Source: CAUZEO01 sp963578625 (GTDB taxonomy: Bacteria > Verrucomicrobiota > Kiritimatiellia > SLOV01). From it: a stretch of 7,969 nucleotides of DNA. The notes beneath the pieces are model-generated. The model was not told where the DNA came from and ran no database searches. It saw nothing but the letters and a program-made list of their open reading frames with translations. The DNA lies in NCBI GenBank assembly GCA_963578625.1, contig CAUZEO010000252.1, positions 1 through 7,969 on the forward strand, written 5' to 3'. Made by a program: the position numbers and the translations under genes. How positions within the stretch are numbered: position 1 is the stretch's first letter; every line of letters begins with the position of its first letter. Shown in pieces: positions 1 through 7,229 of this stretch.

Positions 1-20
1 TCAGTCCGCATCAGTCCGCA
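1..20. repeat. 10-bp perfect tandem duplication over a stop codon
   Basis: The ten bases tcagtccgca occur twice in direct succession. On the minus strand the first-read copy supplies the last codons and the TGA stop of the lyase gene, and the second copy follows directly. It looks like a small slippage duplication at the 3' end of the gene. The stop falls in the upstream copy, so the protein end is unaffected. Confidence 0.8.
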
Positions 21-3000
21 GTGGTTATTTCCAGTAGTTGGCGCTGGTCCGCTTCCACAATCCTTTCTCCCCGCCACTCCACGTATGTTGCGTCGGTCGC
101 GAAGACTCGGTTTACGCTCCCGGTGGTGGCCGAGAGGTAAAGCATCGACGCGTCCGTCACCAATTCGTCGATTTGAAGCTTGTCTCGATTTCGATTCATA
201 AGAACGAGTTCCTGCGTTGCGTCGTCTTTGTGGATTCGATAGGCGGTTCGGCCGGGTTCGTTGAGTGCGACTTGCACGGTTTTATCGACCCAGTCCGCAA
301 CCTTCAGAACCGGATCATGTGGAAGCAAGAGAGTTGTGAACTCTTCCACCTGTCCTTCCTCCGGGAGGCCTTCCCATGCATACCACACGCGTAGCGGGTT
401 GGTACGGGTAGCGCCCGCGCCTTCCTGGGGAAACTCTTGGGCCGTCAGCCGGGTCTCCGGGCGCGGCGCATGGTGTACCAGCAGGTCACGAACTGGATTG
501 CGAAACGCCTGGGTGAGCTGTTCCCATAGGTTAAAAAGAGAACCGACGTGACTGTTACTCCAGGTCTCGCCGCGCTCGGGGCCGATATTCTGGTGATGAA
601 ACGCAGGGCCCACCCGCGCAAAGAAGGGCGCGTTAAATCGGGCGGTGTCACGCACCAGGATCATCCGATTTTTTACGAACAGGATTCTGCGATCAACGGT
701 TACAGGCAGGTAGGCGTAATTTTCAACGTGCAGTTCCACCGCCGTTGCTATTTCGCCCTCGGTGAATACCGGGACGGTGGTGGCTTCCTTTTCACGCTGG
801 GGTGCGTCCCGGCTCAGATCCTCGATGTGCAGGCGGTTGTGGCCGGCCAGCACCTTGGAGAGCCGGCCGACGGGATTGGGAAGGACAACGGAGGTCTGGT
901 CGGCAATGCAGATAATGGAGGTCGTGTCGCCTGGCTGATTGTGGTTCGTGATCGGACAGCACTCGACCATGGCCCACAAGTCTCCCGGATCGTTGCCGCT
1001 CTTGAGGATCACCTTGTCTGGAATGTCCTTCGGGCCGAGTTCGAAGCTGTAGATATGCCATCCGATGTCCCGGACCATGCCGGATTCTACGGGCACAAGG
1101 TCCTTGCGCATCGTGACCCGGCTGGCGGGATCCGGTTCTACCTCCGCGATGGAATCGTCCGCAATGTACCAGGCCAGTGCATAGTACCAAGGCAGGTAAT
1201 GGTGGATGAACGGGCTCGTCTGCCAGCCGTCGATCCGGTCTTCAGCGTACTCGAACAACCGGTGGGCGGCCCATTTGTAGCGTCCGTCTCCTGTGTGGAG
1301 CGCCAGCATTTCGAACAGGTAGATGTATCGGTGAAATTCCTGATTCCACCCGGTGGCATCGCCGAGGCTGGGGTGCGCGCCCATGGGATGCATCCAGTAA
1401 AGATTTCGCTCCCAGGTTCTTTTTATCCCGGGGCTGTTAAAAATCTCTTCCCGTCCGGACAAGTGCCCGAACATGGAGAGGTGCCACATCCAACCGTGGA
1501 GATATCCGCCATCGTTGTAGATCGTATCCTCGTGCTGCAACGAGTCCCCCAGGGTCGCGTTGCAGTAGCGTGTCCAGAAATCGGAATTCTCAACGTCGGG
1601 ATATTTCAGCGCAGCGATACCGCGCGCCACCGCCGGGCCCAACGCCGCGTGCCCGGCGCCGCGGAACCATGGATTTCCGTCCCAGCCATAGCATCCCCAA
1701 CACGATTTATGCGCCCAGGTAACGAGGTGTTCGCGAATCTCCGGTTCGTCATCGTCCGTTAAGAGTCCCGTTTCGCGCATGACGTCGGCCATGATGTCGA
1801 TCATCTGGATGTTCATGAAGACGTATTCACTTCCGTCCCTCGCGAATGCAAGGGACGACTTCCAGGCGCGCCTCGCGTATTTGGCATATCGTTCCTCCCC
1901 GGTCGCCTTGTACAGAATGGCGGCGGTCATGCCGCGGGTATGCGCCCAGGCCCATGCGCGGTGGTGTTCCGAGTCGAAATCGATTTCCATCGACTCCTCG
2001 AAAAGCTCCCGGGCGCGCGGAAGGTAGTCGTTTTTCGATACCTCCCGCCTCCGTATCGGCAGATGGAATTTTCGGTATCTGCTTGGGTCCTCGGTGTAGA
2101 AGTGGCTTGGAGCGTCCTCGAGACTAGGAACTTTTGGTGCGACACGCTCGGCTTCGACCTCGATGACAACGGGTGAGCCATAGATCCTTTCCCCGGTCAA
2201 TTCTGCCTCCAATGTATACGTCCCGGCCGGTACGCCGTCTTCCGACAACATCGCACGCAAGGTGGTTCGCTTGTCGGCCTGGAAGCGTAAAGGCAGCGGC
2301 TTTTCCACGACGATATTTCCTGCGGAATCACGAAGGCGAATGGAGGCAAGTTCCGCGTCGAGGACGGCATCGGCTGTTCCGCCGATGGGTAGGGGTTCCG
2401 ACTCCTTCAGCGATGTGCTGGAAAACAGATCCAGGCCGAGGCCGTCCCGATCCAACAGGCGGAGTCTCCCCCAATATCCCGCCGTGGAACCTCGGTAGGT
2501 TTTCCACTGTCGCCACACCAGGTAGCCCTTCTGCAATCGTTTTTCCTGGCGGGAATCGTGGTAGGAGACTTTGGCGGCAACGCGGAGCACGTCCCCGGGT
2601 TGGAAGTCCCACCCCTCACGGGAAAAATCAATCGACGCCTCGAGCTCGTATCCGTTTGACGTCTTACGCGTTTTGTACGCAAGGCCCGGCGTGCCCGGTT
2701 GTTCCTCGTCGGGTTGCTGAAAGGTCATTTCGAAGACGCCATCCTGTACGCTTCCGGTACCGGGTTCCAGGTACGCAACGTTCTTGTCCGGGAAGCGGCC
2801 GGCCAGAATGCCGGTCCCGCCGGGCTGAAATCGGACCTGCAGGTAACCGAATTGAATGCCCTCGAGTTCCCCGGCTGTTACCGATGCCGCGACGTAGAGG
2901 GTCTGCCCCGCCCATTGCATGGCGACGCGCGCGTTCAAACCCGAATCGGCGGAAGATTCATCACCATCCGCCGGCGTGAGGTTCACCCTGTTCAATGGAA

Positions 3001-3175
3001 CGGAAGTGCGATCCAGATCCCAGTCGGTGAGGTCTCCGTCGAGGTGGATGTCGTCGGCCATCGGCGCGAGGATTGCCAGGCCCGGCTCGCCGGTCCAGGT
3101 ACGAATTGTAGGCTCGGATGCCAAGGCGGTGTTTGCGGCCAACATGAGGGTTAACAGGAGCGGGGAATTACACAT
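11..3175 (-). CDS. Exported CBM9-like / heparinase II/III-type polysaccharide lyase candidate
   Basis: Predicted exported polysaccharide lyase of 1054 residues, numbered from the ATG at 3175. A TTG nine bases upstream is the only alternative extension, because a TAG stop lies in frame at 3193-3191. No clear Shine-Dalgarno precedes either start. The signal peptide (about 1-20) is hydrophobic, ends in ALA-SEP, and unusually has no Lys or Arg before its core. Residues about 40-243 resemble CBM9/DOMON-like sugar-binding domains (DGDLTDW at 46-52). Residues 265-342 look Ig-like. Residues about 362-692 are helix-rich with aromatic and paired motifs of an alpha/alpha toroid: NPWFRGAGH at 501-509 and NDGGYLHG at 554-561. 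Residues 694-1054 are beta-rich, with NHNQPGD at 744-750 resembling the conserved His region of heparinase II/III C-terminal domains. In that superfamily Tyr and His act in beta-elimination of uronic-acid polysaccharides. The substrate and PL family cannot be told from sequence alone. It is divergent from the next gene. Confidence 0.75.
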   Translation of the reverse strand: MCNSPLLLTLMLAANTALASEPTIRTWTGEPGLAILAPMADDIHLDGDLTDWDLDRTSVPLNRVNLTPADGDESSADSGLNARVAMQWAGQTLYVAASVTAGELEGIQFGYLQVRFQPGGTGILAGRFPDKNVAYLEPGTGSVQDGVFEMTFQQPDEEQPGTPGLAYKTRKTSNGYELEASIDFSREGWDFQPGDVLRVAAKVSYHDSRQEKRLQKGYLVWRQWKTYRGSTAGYWGRLRLLDRDGLGLDLFSSTSLKESEPLPIGGTADAVLDAELASIRLRDSAGNIVVEKPLPLRFQADKRTTLRAMLSEDGVPAGTYTLEAELTGERIYGSPVVIEVEAERVAPKVPSLEDAPSHFYTEDPSRYRKFHLPIRRREVSKNDYLPRARELFEESMEIDFDSEHHRAWAWAHTRGMTAAILYKATGEERYAKYARRAWKSSLAFARDGSEYVFMNIQMIDIMADVMRETGLLTDDDEPEIREHLVTWAHKSCWGCYGWDGNPWFRGAGHAALGPAVARGIAALKYPDVENSDFWTRYCNATLGDSLQHEDTIYNDGGYLHGWMWHLSMFGHLSGREEIFNSPGIKRTWERNLYWMHPMGAHPSLGDATGWNQEFHRYIYLFEMLALHTGDGRYKWAAHRLFEYAEDRIDGWQTSPFIHHYLPWYYALAWYIADDSIAEVEPDPASRVTMRKDLVPVESGMVRDIGWHIYSFELGPKDIPDKVILKSGNDPGDLWAMVECCPITNHNQPGDTTSIICIADQTSVVLPNPVGRLSKVLAGHNRLHIEDLSRDAPQREKEATTVPVFTEGEIATAVELHVENYAYLPVTVDRRILFVKNRMILVRDTARFNAPFFARVGPAFHHQNIGPERGETWSNSHVGSLFNLWEQLTQAFRNPVRDLLVHHAPRPETRLTAQEFPQEGAGATRTNPLRVWYAWEGLPEEGQVEEFTTLLLPHDPVLKVADWVDKTVQVALNEPGRTAYRIHKDDATQELVLMNRNRDKLQIDELVTDASMLYLSATTGSVNRVFATDATYVEWRGERIVEADQRQLLEITTAD

Positions 3176-3192
3176 TAGGTTCAAACTGAACT

Positions 3193-3207
3193 ACGACAAT
3201 TTGTCGT
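3193..3207. promoter_or_regulatory. 15-bp perfect dyad, candidate operator for the lyase gene
   Basis: ACGACAA and TTGTCGT flank a single central T at 3200, giving seven-base perfect arms. The dyad lies 17 bases upstream of the lyase ATG. A further GACAA half-site sits at 3217-3221. The compact symmetric form fits a binding site for a dimeric repressor such as a LacI or GntR type. No regulator gene is in the window, so the family is a guess. As RNA it could also form a short hairpin in the leader. Confidence 0.4.
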
Positions 3208-3229
3208 TGGCTACAAGACAAAAGTGGGT

Positions 3230-3257
3230 AGTTTAAGAATTTGCCCGCCGGAGCCAA
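3230..3257 (-). promoter_or_regulatory. Weak sigma-70-like promoter candidate for the lyase gene
   Basis: On the minus strand TTGGCT (3257-3252) and TAAACT (3235-3230) are separated by 16 bases. Each matches four of six consensus positions. Transcription would begin near 3223, which places the dyad at 3193-3207 inside the early transcribed region, where a repressor could block elongation or initiation. Matches of this quality arise often by chance. Confidence 0.22.
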
Positions 3258-3310
3258 GGTCGCAGGGGTATTTGACCTGTGTAGCGGAGCCCCAACCGGT
3301 TTGTGCGGAA

Positions 3311-3347
3311 AATGTCGAATTTTTAATTTTTAATATCGAATGTCGAA
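3311..3347. repeat. AT-rich intergenic element with AATGTCGAA direct repeats
   Basis: AATGTCGAA occurs at 3311-3319 and again at 3339-3347, flanking a run of TTTTTAA units. The composition contrasts sharply with the surrounding GC-rich DNA. Degenerate TCGAAT-type arrays of this look are, to my knowledge, dispersed between genes in several environmental phyla, including PVC bacteria. Their function is unknown. Here it lies directly beside a long hairpin, and the two may form one composite repeat. Confidence 0.5.
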
Positions 3348-3366
3348 GTGAAGAATGACCTTCGTT

Positions 3367-3397
3367 TTCCGTAGCACGGAGTACCCGTGCTACGGAA
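3367..3397. repeat. Perfect 13-bp-arm hairpin, REP-like intergenic palindrome
   Basis: The arms 3367-3379 (TTCCGTAGCACGG) and 3385-3397 are exact reverse complements around the five-base loop AGTAC, and can be extended by two G-T pairs. It sits between divergent genes, where no terminator is needed, and neither side carries a T run. It therefore reads as a dispersed extragenic palindrome or small non-autonomous element rather than a terminator. GTAGCACGG-type palindromes are my main hint of a repeat family, recalled rather than searched. Confidence 0.6.
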
Positions 3398-3486
3398 GGG
3401 CGGGGTTGCGGAATTGGTTGGTACTCGACCGGATGGGTGGAGCAGTGTAAGAAGTGTGCTTTACCCTGAAACGTTAAGGAAAACTG

Positions 3487-6400
3487 ATGAAGATATTCTG
3501 CCGCTGGATCGCGTTGACGCTGCTCCTCTTCCTGAGCCCGAGTACACTCTCCATCTTTGCCGCTGACGAGACCGCACCCGGTCCCTCCGTCCTTGTCTGC
3601 ACACCTAAAGGACTTGGGCAGTCCTTCGTGGACCTGGAATGGTTGCGAGAGTTTCACGAAGCCGGATTTGAACCCGACTACCTGGATACATTCAGTCAAA
3701 TGACCTGGGACCGCGTCCGGCAATATGACGTGATTGTAATTTTCGGCAGTCCGGGGGACGGAACGGAAATTCCATTCTTCTTTCCGAAGTCGGGCAGCCC
3801 GGATCGGAATCAGTACATCGCGATCATTGAGCGCTTTCTGGAGTCGGGCGGTGGCGTTTTCGCGATGATCTACACCGACAGCGGCGACAAGGACGTCCAG
3901 CAGTTGATCGAGCCCTGGGGCGCCCGGCTGCCGGTAGAGTTTTACAGGGAGACGGAGGAAAAGAAGATCGTGCCGTTGCCGCGTATGGACATGGTGATGC
4001 TATCCCTGGTCGACCAGGTGATGCCTTCTCCGGTAACCAAGGGCGTGAAGAACCTATGGTTGCCCTATGGCGAATACTATCATGGGTCGCTTTCAGGACC
4101 GATCGCCGTGTCCGAGGATTGGACGGTAATTGTCAAAGGCACGAAAACGTCGCACTCCGAACCGGTTGTTACCGCCGATCATTTCATCAACACTCGCCAG
4201 CATCCCGATCCCTTCGTGCGGCCGGGTGGCGTTCCCGAGCCGGACCTGATGGCGATACGTTCTTATAAGAATGGACGTATTTTGCTCTGCACCCAATCGC
4301 CGGCTTTCTCGATTGGCCAGGGAACCAAGTGGTTGTACGGGCGGCGCTGCCTTTCGAAGGGATTAAATCGAATTCCTTCGGACTATGAACGACTACTTCA
4401 AAATGCATTCCGATGGCTTTCAGAACCGGCAATGAAGTCGGAGGCCGTCGGAGGATATCGCGCGCCGGCCGGCCGGTTCGATTCTCCCAACAAGAACCCC
4501 GAAGTACGGATCGGCCTTGATGAGCCTCTCTGGTCTGAGGCGTCTCTGGACTTGAACCTGCCGCCACAGACGGACCCGGTTTTTCGTGGGCTGATCGGGG
4601 CGCAGTCGGCAGTGAGTGGCGGGCAGGGGACCGTTGCCGAGTACGCGGCGGCGGCCCGGGAGGCCGGACTGGACTTCGTGGTCTTTCTGGAGCAGTTCAG
4701 CGGTTTGACGCTCGAAAAACTTCGGGAGCTTGGGGAACAGTGCCGGAAGCATTCAGACGGCGAACTGCTGCTTTTGCCCGGCTACAGCATCGATAGCAAC
4801 ATCGGTAATCATATGTTCTTCACCGGTCACGATCTTCCGTGGCCCCACTATCCGGAACTCCTGACGGGCCCCGACAACAAACTCTTCAACCTCCAGCCTC
4901 AGGACAAGGATGGGAAGTACATCCACCTCTCCGTCTCCACCGGCTGGATCCTGAGCGAGCACGATCGCTACGGCAAAAACATGATCGGGTTCTACAATTT
5001 CGACTCACCGACGGGAATGCAGTTGCCCGACATCAAGGACGCTGCGGCGGCCGGGGTTCGATTCTACCGGGACGGTGAGCTTGTAGAAGACCTGACCGAA
5101 GATTACCTGACCACGGTCCTTGGCACCTGTCCGCCTTCCCCCCTGTCCATCAACATCGTCCGCTCGCCGGAGGCATTGATCCAGGAGGCCCGGTCCGGAA
5201 ACGCATTGACCTTTGCCCAGGGGAAATCCCTCGAAACGCTCGTCCGGACCACGATGCATTGGAACGGTCAAAGCGATGCATTGAATATGTTCAGTTCAGA
5301 CGGCCCGATCATTCGCTCCTGGCCCAAGTATCATGGTGCGAATGTGTATGGCAGCGAACCATTTGTCGTGGACCGCGAATTGATGGTTTCAGACCTGTAC
5401 GTCACTTCCGACGTAGGACTGCGGGAGATTCGTATCATGAACGGCCACAAGGTAGTGAGGCGCTACCTCCCGGGTGGAGCGAAAGAATTCCGGAAAATCC
5501 TTCACCTTCCCGGTGTTGTGCAGACGGTCCTGGTCCTGATCGCGGAAGACCTGAACGGTGGAAAGGCGGTTTCCTTTCCCCGCTTTTGCTGGAAGTACGG
5601 CTCTCGCGTGGTGGTCTACTGTGGCGATCATGTCAACGACTGCGGATATGGGTATCTTGCACGTGGCTGCGGCATGTTCAACTCGCACCGGTATCCCCTG
5701 TTTTCAGCCGGATATACCTGGGACGGTGGACCCAAGGGCCTTCGCCCCATACTTCATTTCGGCCATTCGCATCCGCGAATTACCAGCACCCCGACTATTG
5801 TGGATTACCTGTACAGCGAAGGAGGGTGGGCCTTTCACAACATTCCGGTCCTTGAATTCGCCGATGACCAGGCCATCGTCGTGCAGTCCTCCCTGCGCGA
5901 GGTCTACCACCCCAAGTTGCCGGTGATGAACGCCTGGCATGCTTTCGGCCCCAAGCTGCCTTCACGCCTGATCGATTCAGATCGCCGTTACCTTGAGTTC
6001 AATCGTCCTTTGCAAGGCGTTCGGGATACCGGATGGGCGGCGATCGGGGATCGCGGTGATGCGGTTGTCGCCAACTTTTCCAACACGATCCGATTCAAGA
6101 TGGAACAGCGGGTCGACTCGCTGGTGCTGCTCCGTACCAACTGGAATCCCCCGCGGCCCGGTATGCTTGTCGTCGACAGCGGCGGGGGGAAGCCCATTGT
6201 GCATGACCTCCAGGTGGGCTTGGCGCCAATCACGGAACGCGTGGGAACGGGAAGCTGGTTCGGGTTCTGTTCCGATGATGCATTCAATGGAGCTCTGTTT
6301 GTGAACCGAGGCGAACCGGTCTTCGTGCACGTGGACTACAAGGCCGACGCTTCGTTTCGGGGAAGGGTCACTGCGGATTTGGTGGGGCAGGTTCTTGAAG

Positions 6401-7032
6401 AAGGCGACAGCCGGCATTATGAGCTTTTCACCGTCAACGAGTCGATCGACATGGAAGACCGGGGGGCGAAGCGTTTTCAACGGATTCTCAAATATCTCGA
6501 TCGGCCGGACGGCTTACAGCTCGTGCGCGGCACGCGGGAAGACGGGTTGGGGATTTTCGAGGTGAATTCGGGCGGGGCGGATTCCCCGGTCGAGTTGAAG
6601 GTTCGGCAACCGAAGCGGCGGATCGGGCTGACGATTCCGGTCCGGATATCCGGGTTGAATCCCCGGTGGAGTGCGGGGCTTCTCCAGGTGAAAGGTCATA
6701 GCACCGGGTACTATACGAACGGAGAGAATGTCTATTCCGCGCTCGGGTTCGACGCGGATGGAAGAGTGTACGCTGCGCTCTACCCGGACTATGCGAAAGA
6801 GACCCACGTGGTGGTTGGTCATCCCGTGGTCTGCGATAAGCCCGAGTTGTTCCTCGAAGTCATGCCGCGTTCCGGACCGGATGGTGGCTATGTTTGGCAC
6901 GTGGCGGTGAATAATCCGACGGATGCGAATATCACGGCGCAGTTCCGGCAGTCGGCACAACTGCCCGGGTTGGACTTTGAAGAGCAGGAGCACGTGGTGC
7001 CGGCCGGCGGGCATTTGGTGATGCAGGAGTGA
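3487..7032 (+). CDS. Exported GATase/ThuA-like plus pseudo-PHP multidomain protein
   Basis: Protein of 1181 residues with unassigned function. The ATG at 3487 follows TAAGGA by six bases and starts a good Sec signal peptide (Lys2, Arg6, hydrophobic core, end near residue 25-26). Residues about 33-312 look like a class I glutamine-amidotransferase/ThuA-like Rossmann-type domain, with a GGGVFAMIYTDSGD segment at 121-134 and the typical closing NAFRWL at 306-311. No catalytic Cys is seen at the nucleophile turn. Residues about 365-600 follow the PHP metallohydrolase pattern (GTVAEYAAAAREAGLDFVVF at 381-400, PGYSID at 431-436, NHMFFTG at 441-447). However, the expected HxH reads G371-A-Q373 and the TDH turn reads L401-E-Q403, so metal catalysis is doubtful. 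Residues 620-690 resemble the small beta domain after PHP in CehA-like proteins. The rest is beta-rich and unrecognised. It has a downstream paralogue, and probably binds or processes carbohydrate alongside the divergent lyase (inference). Confidence 0.8.
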   Translation: MKIFCRWIALTLLLFLSPSTLSIFAADETAPGPSVLVCTPKGLGQSFVDLEWLREFHEAGFEPDYLDTFSQMTWDRVRQYDVIVIFGSPGDGTEIPFFFPKSGSPDRNQYIAIIERFLESGGGVFAMIYTDSGDKDVQQLIEPWGARLPVEFYRETEEKKIVPLPRMDMVMLSLVDQVMPSPVTKGVKNLWLPYGEYYHGSLSGPIAVSEDWTVIVKGTKTSHSEPVVTADHFINTRQHPDPFVRPGGVPEPDLMAIRSYKNGRILLCTQSPAFSIGQGTKWLYGRRCLSKGLNRIPSDYERLLQNAFRWLSEPAMKSEAVGGYRAPAGRFDSPNKNPEVRIGLDEPLWSEASLDLNLPPQTDPVFRGLIGAQSAVSGGQGTVAEYAAAAREAGLDFVVFLEQFSGLTLEKLRELGEQCRKHSDGELLLLPGYSIDSNIGNHMFFTGHDLPWPHYPELLTGPDNKLFNLQPQDKDGKYIHLSVSTGWILSEHDRYGKNMIGFYNFDSPTGMQLPDIKDAAAAGVRFYRDGELVEDLTEDYLTTVLGTCPPSPLSINIVRSPEALIQEARSGNALTFAQGKSLETLVRTTMHWNGQSDALNMFSSDGPIIRSWPKYHGANVYGSEPFVVDRELMVSDLYVTSDVGLREIRIMNGHKVVRRYLPGGAKEFRKILHLPGVVQTVLVLIAEDLNGGKAVSFPRFCWKYGSRVVVYCGDHVNDCGYGYLARGCGMFNSHRYPLFSAGYTWDGGPKGLRPILHFGHSHPRITSTPTIVDYLYSEGGWAFHNIPVLEFADDQAIVVQSSLREVYHPKLPVMNAWHAFGPKLPSRLIDSDRRYLEFNRPLQGVRDTGWAAIGDRGDAVVANFSNTIRFKMEQRVDSLVLLRTNWNPPRPGMLVVDSGGGKPIVHDLQVGLAPITERVGTGSWFGFCSDDAFNGALFVNRGEPVFVHVDYKADASFRGRVTADLVGQVLEEGDSRHYELFTVNESIDMEDRGAKRFQRILKYLDRPDGLQLVRGTREDGLGIFEVNSGGADSPVELKVRQPKRRIGLTIPVRISGLNPRWSAGLLQVKGHSTGYYTNGENVYSALGFDADGRVYAALYPDYAKETHVVVGHPVVCDKPELFLEVMPRSGPDGGYVWHVAVNNPTDANITAQFRQSAQLPGLDFEEQEHVVPAGGHLVMQE

Positions 7033-7040
7033 CCAGACCC

Positions 7041-7059
7041 CGCCGGGCCTGTCCCGGTG
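7041..7059 (+). other. Small GC-rich hairpin after the stop codon
   Basis: CGCCGGG (7041-7047) and CCCGGTG (7053-7059) can pair with one G-T pair around a five-base loop. It lies nine bases after the stop of the preceding gene. There is no T run, so intrinsic termination is unlikely. It could protect the 3' end of the transcript or be incidental in GC-rich sequence. Confidence 0.25.
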
Positions 7060-7121
7060 GTGAATGGGTTTGGAAACTACGGTGCAGAACAAGAAGCATC
7101 GGTTGCCTAGTTATCAAACCT

Positions 7122-7153
7122 AGCTTCCACCGGCGCGTGGCCGGTGGGGAGCT
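7122..7153 (+). terminator. Strong hairpin, possible weak terminator or leader element
   Basis: CCACCGGC (7127-7134) pairs perfectly with GCCGGTGG (7140-7147) around a five-base loop. The stem extends through a G-T pair and a one-base bulge into AGCT/AGCT at the base. Only three T residues follow (7153-7155), which is short for a Rho-independent terminator. It lies between two tandem paralogues, so it may attenuate readthrough or separate two transcripts. Confidence 0.35.
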
Positions 7154-7155
7154 TT

Positions 7156-7183
7156 GCGCCGCACCTAATTATGTTGGCGGCGC
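7156..7183 (+). other. Second hairpin upstream of the truncated paralogue
   Basis: GCGCCGC (7156-7162) is the exact reverse complement of GCGGCGC (7177-7183), with a 14-base AT-rich loop. It follows the preceding hairpin by two bases, giving a two-stem structured stretch about 50-75 bases before the likely start of the next gene. It matches no riboswitch class that I recognise. Confidence 0.35.
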
Positions 7184-7215
7184 AGAATTGCCCAGATACC
7201 ATGCGGGCCTTTCAC

Positions 7216-7222
7216 GAAGGGG
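7216..7222 (+). promoter_or_regulatory. Shine-Dalgarno that points to a CTG start
   Basis: GAAGGGG ends seven bases before the CTG at 7230, a normal spacing. No ATG exists in frame before the conserved domain begins, so this site is the main reason for choosing 7230. It is too far (19 bases) from the alternative TTG at 7242. Confidence 0.4.
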
Positions 7223-7229
7223 CTTTGTT

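Larger units (their letters stand above)
3176..3486. other. Divergent intergenic region
   Basis: These 311 bases separate two divergently transcribed genes and hold no convincing coding sequence. From the lyase side outward they contain a short dyad, a weak minus-strand promoter candidate, an AT-rich stretch with a 9-bp direct repeat, and a long perfect hairpin. The last 90 bases before the plus-strand gene show no promoter I would defend. A Shine-Dalgarno, TAAGGA at 3475-3480, sits six bases before the ATG at 3487. Confidence 0.7.

Noticed and set aside
548..1762. Long plus-strand open frame (404 codons) opposite the lyase gene
   Set aside because: It is antisense to a protein with a signal peptide and recognisable domains, its translation shows no coherent domain pattern, and it is a typical mirror frame in GC-rich coding DNA.
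2173..2979. Plus-strand open frame of 268 codons opposite the lyase N-terminal part
   Set aside because: The translation is rich in Arg, Pro and Ser with low complexity, as expected for a shadow frame. It overlaps the CBM9-like region entirely.
3104..3175. Lipoprotein signal for the lyase, suggested by Cys near the N-terminus
   Set aside because: The Cys is at position 2, before the hydrophobic core, and no lipobox Cys follows the core. The region fits an ordinary signal peptidase I site.
3311..3347. CRISPR-like or tandem array
   Set aside because: There are only two short copies of the 9-bp unit and no regular spacers.
3367..3397. Hairpin as a Rho-independent terminator
   Set aside because: It lies between divergent start codons and has no T tract on either strand.
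3211..3723. Minus-strand open frame across the intergenic region
   Set aside because: It overlaps the signal peptide and first domain of the plus-strand gene and crosses the repeat hairpin. No domain or ribosome site supports it.
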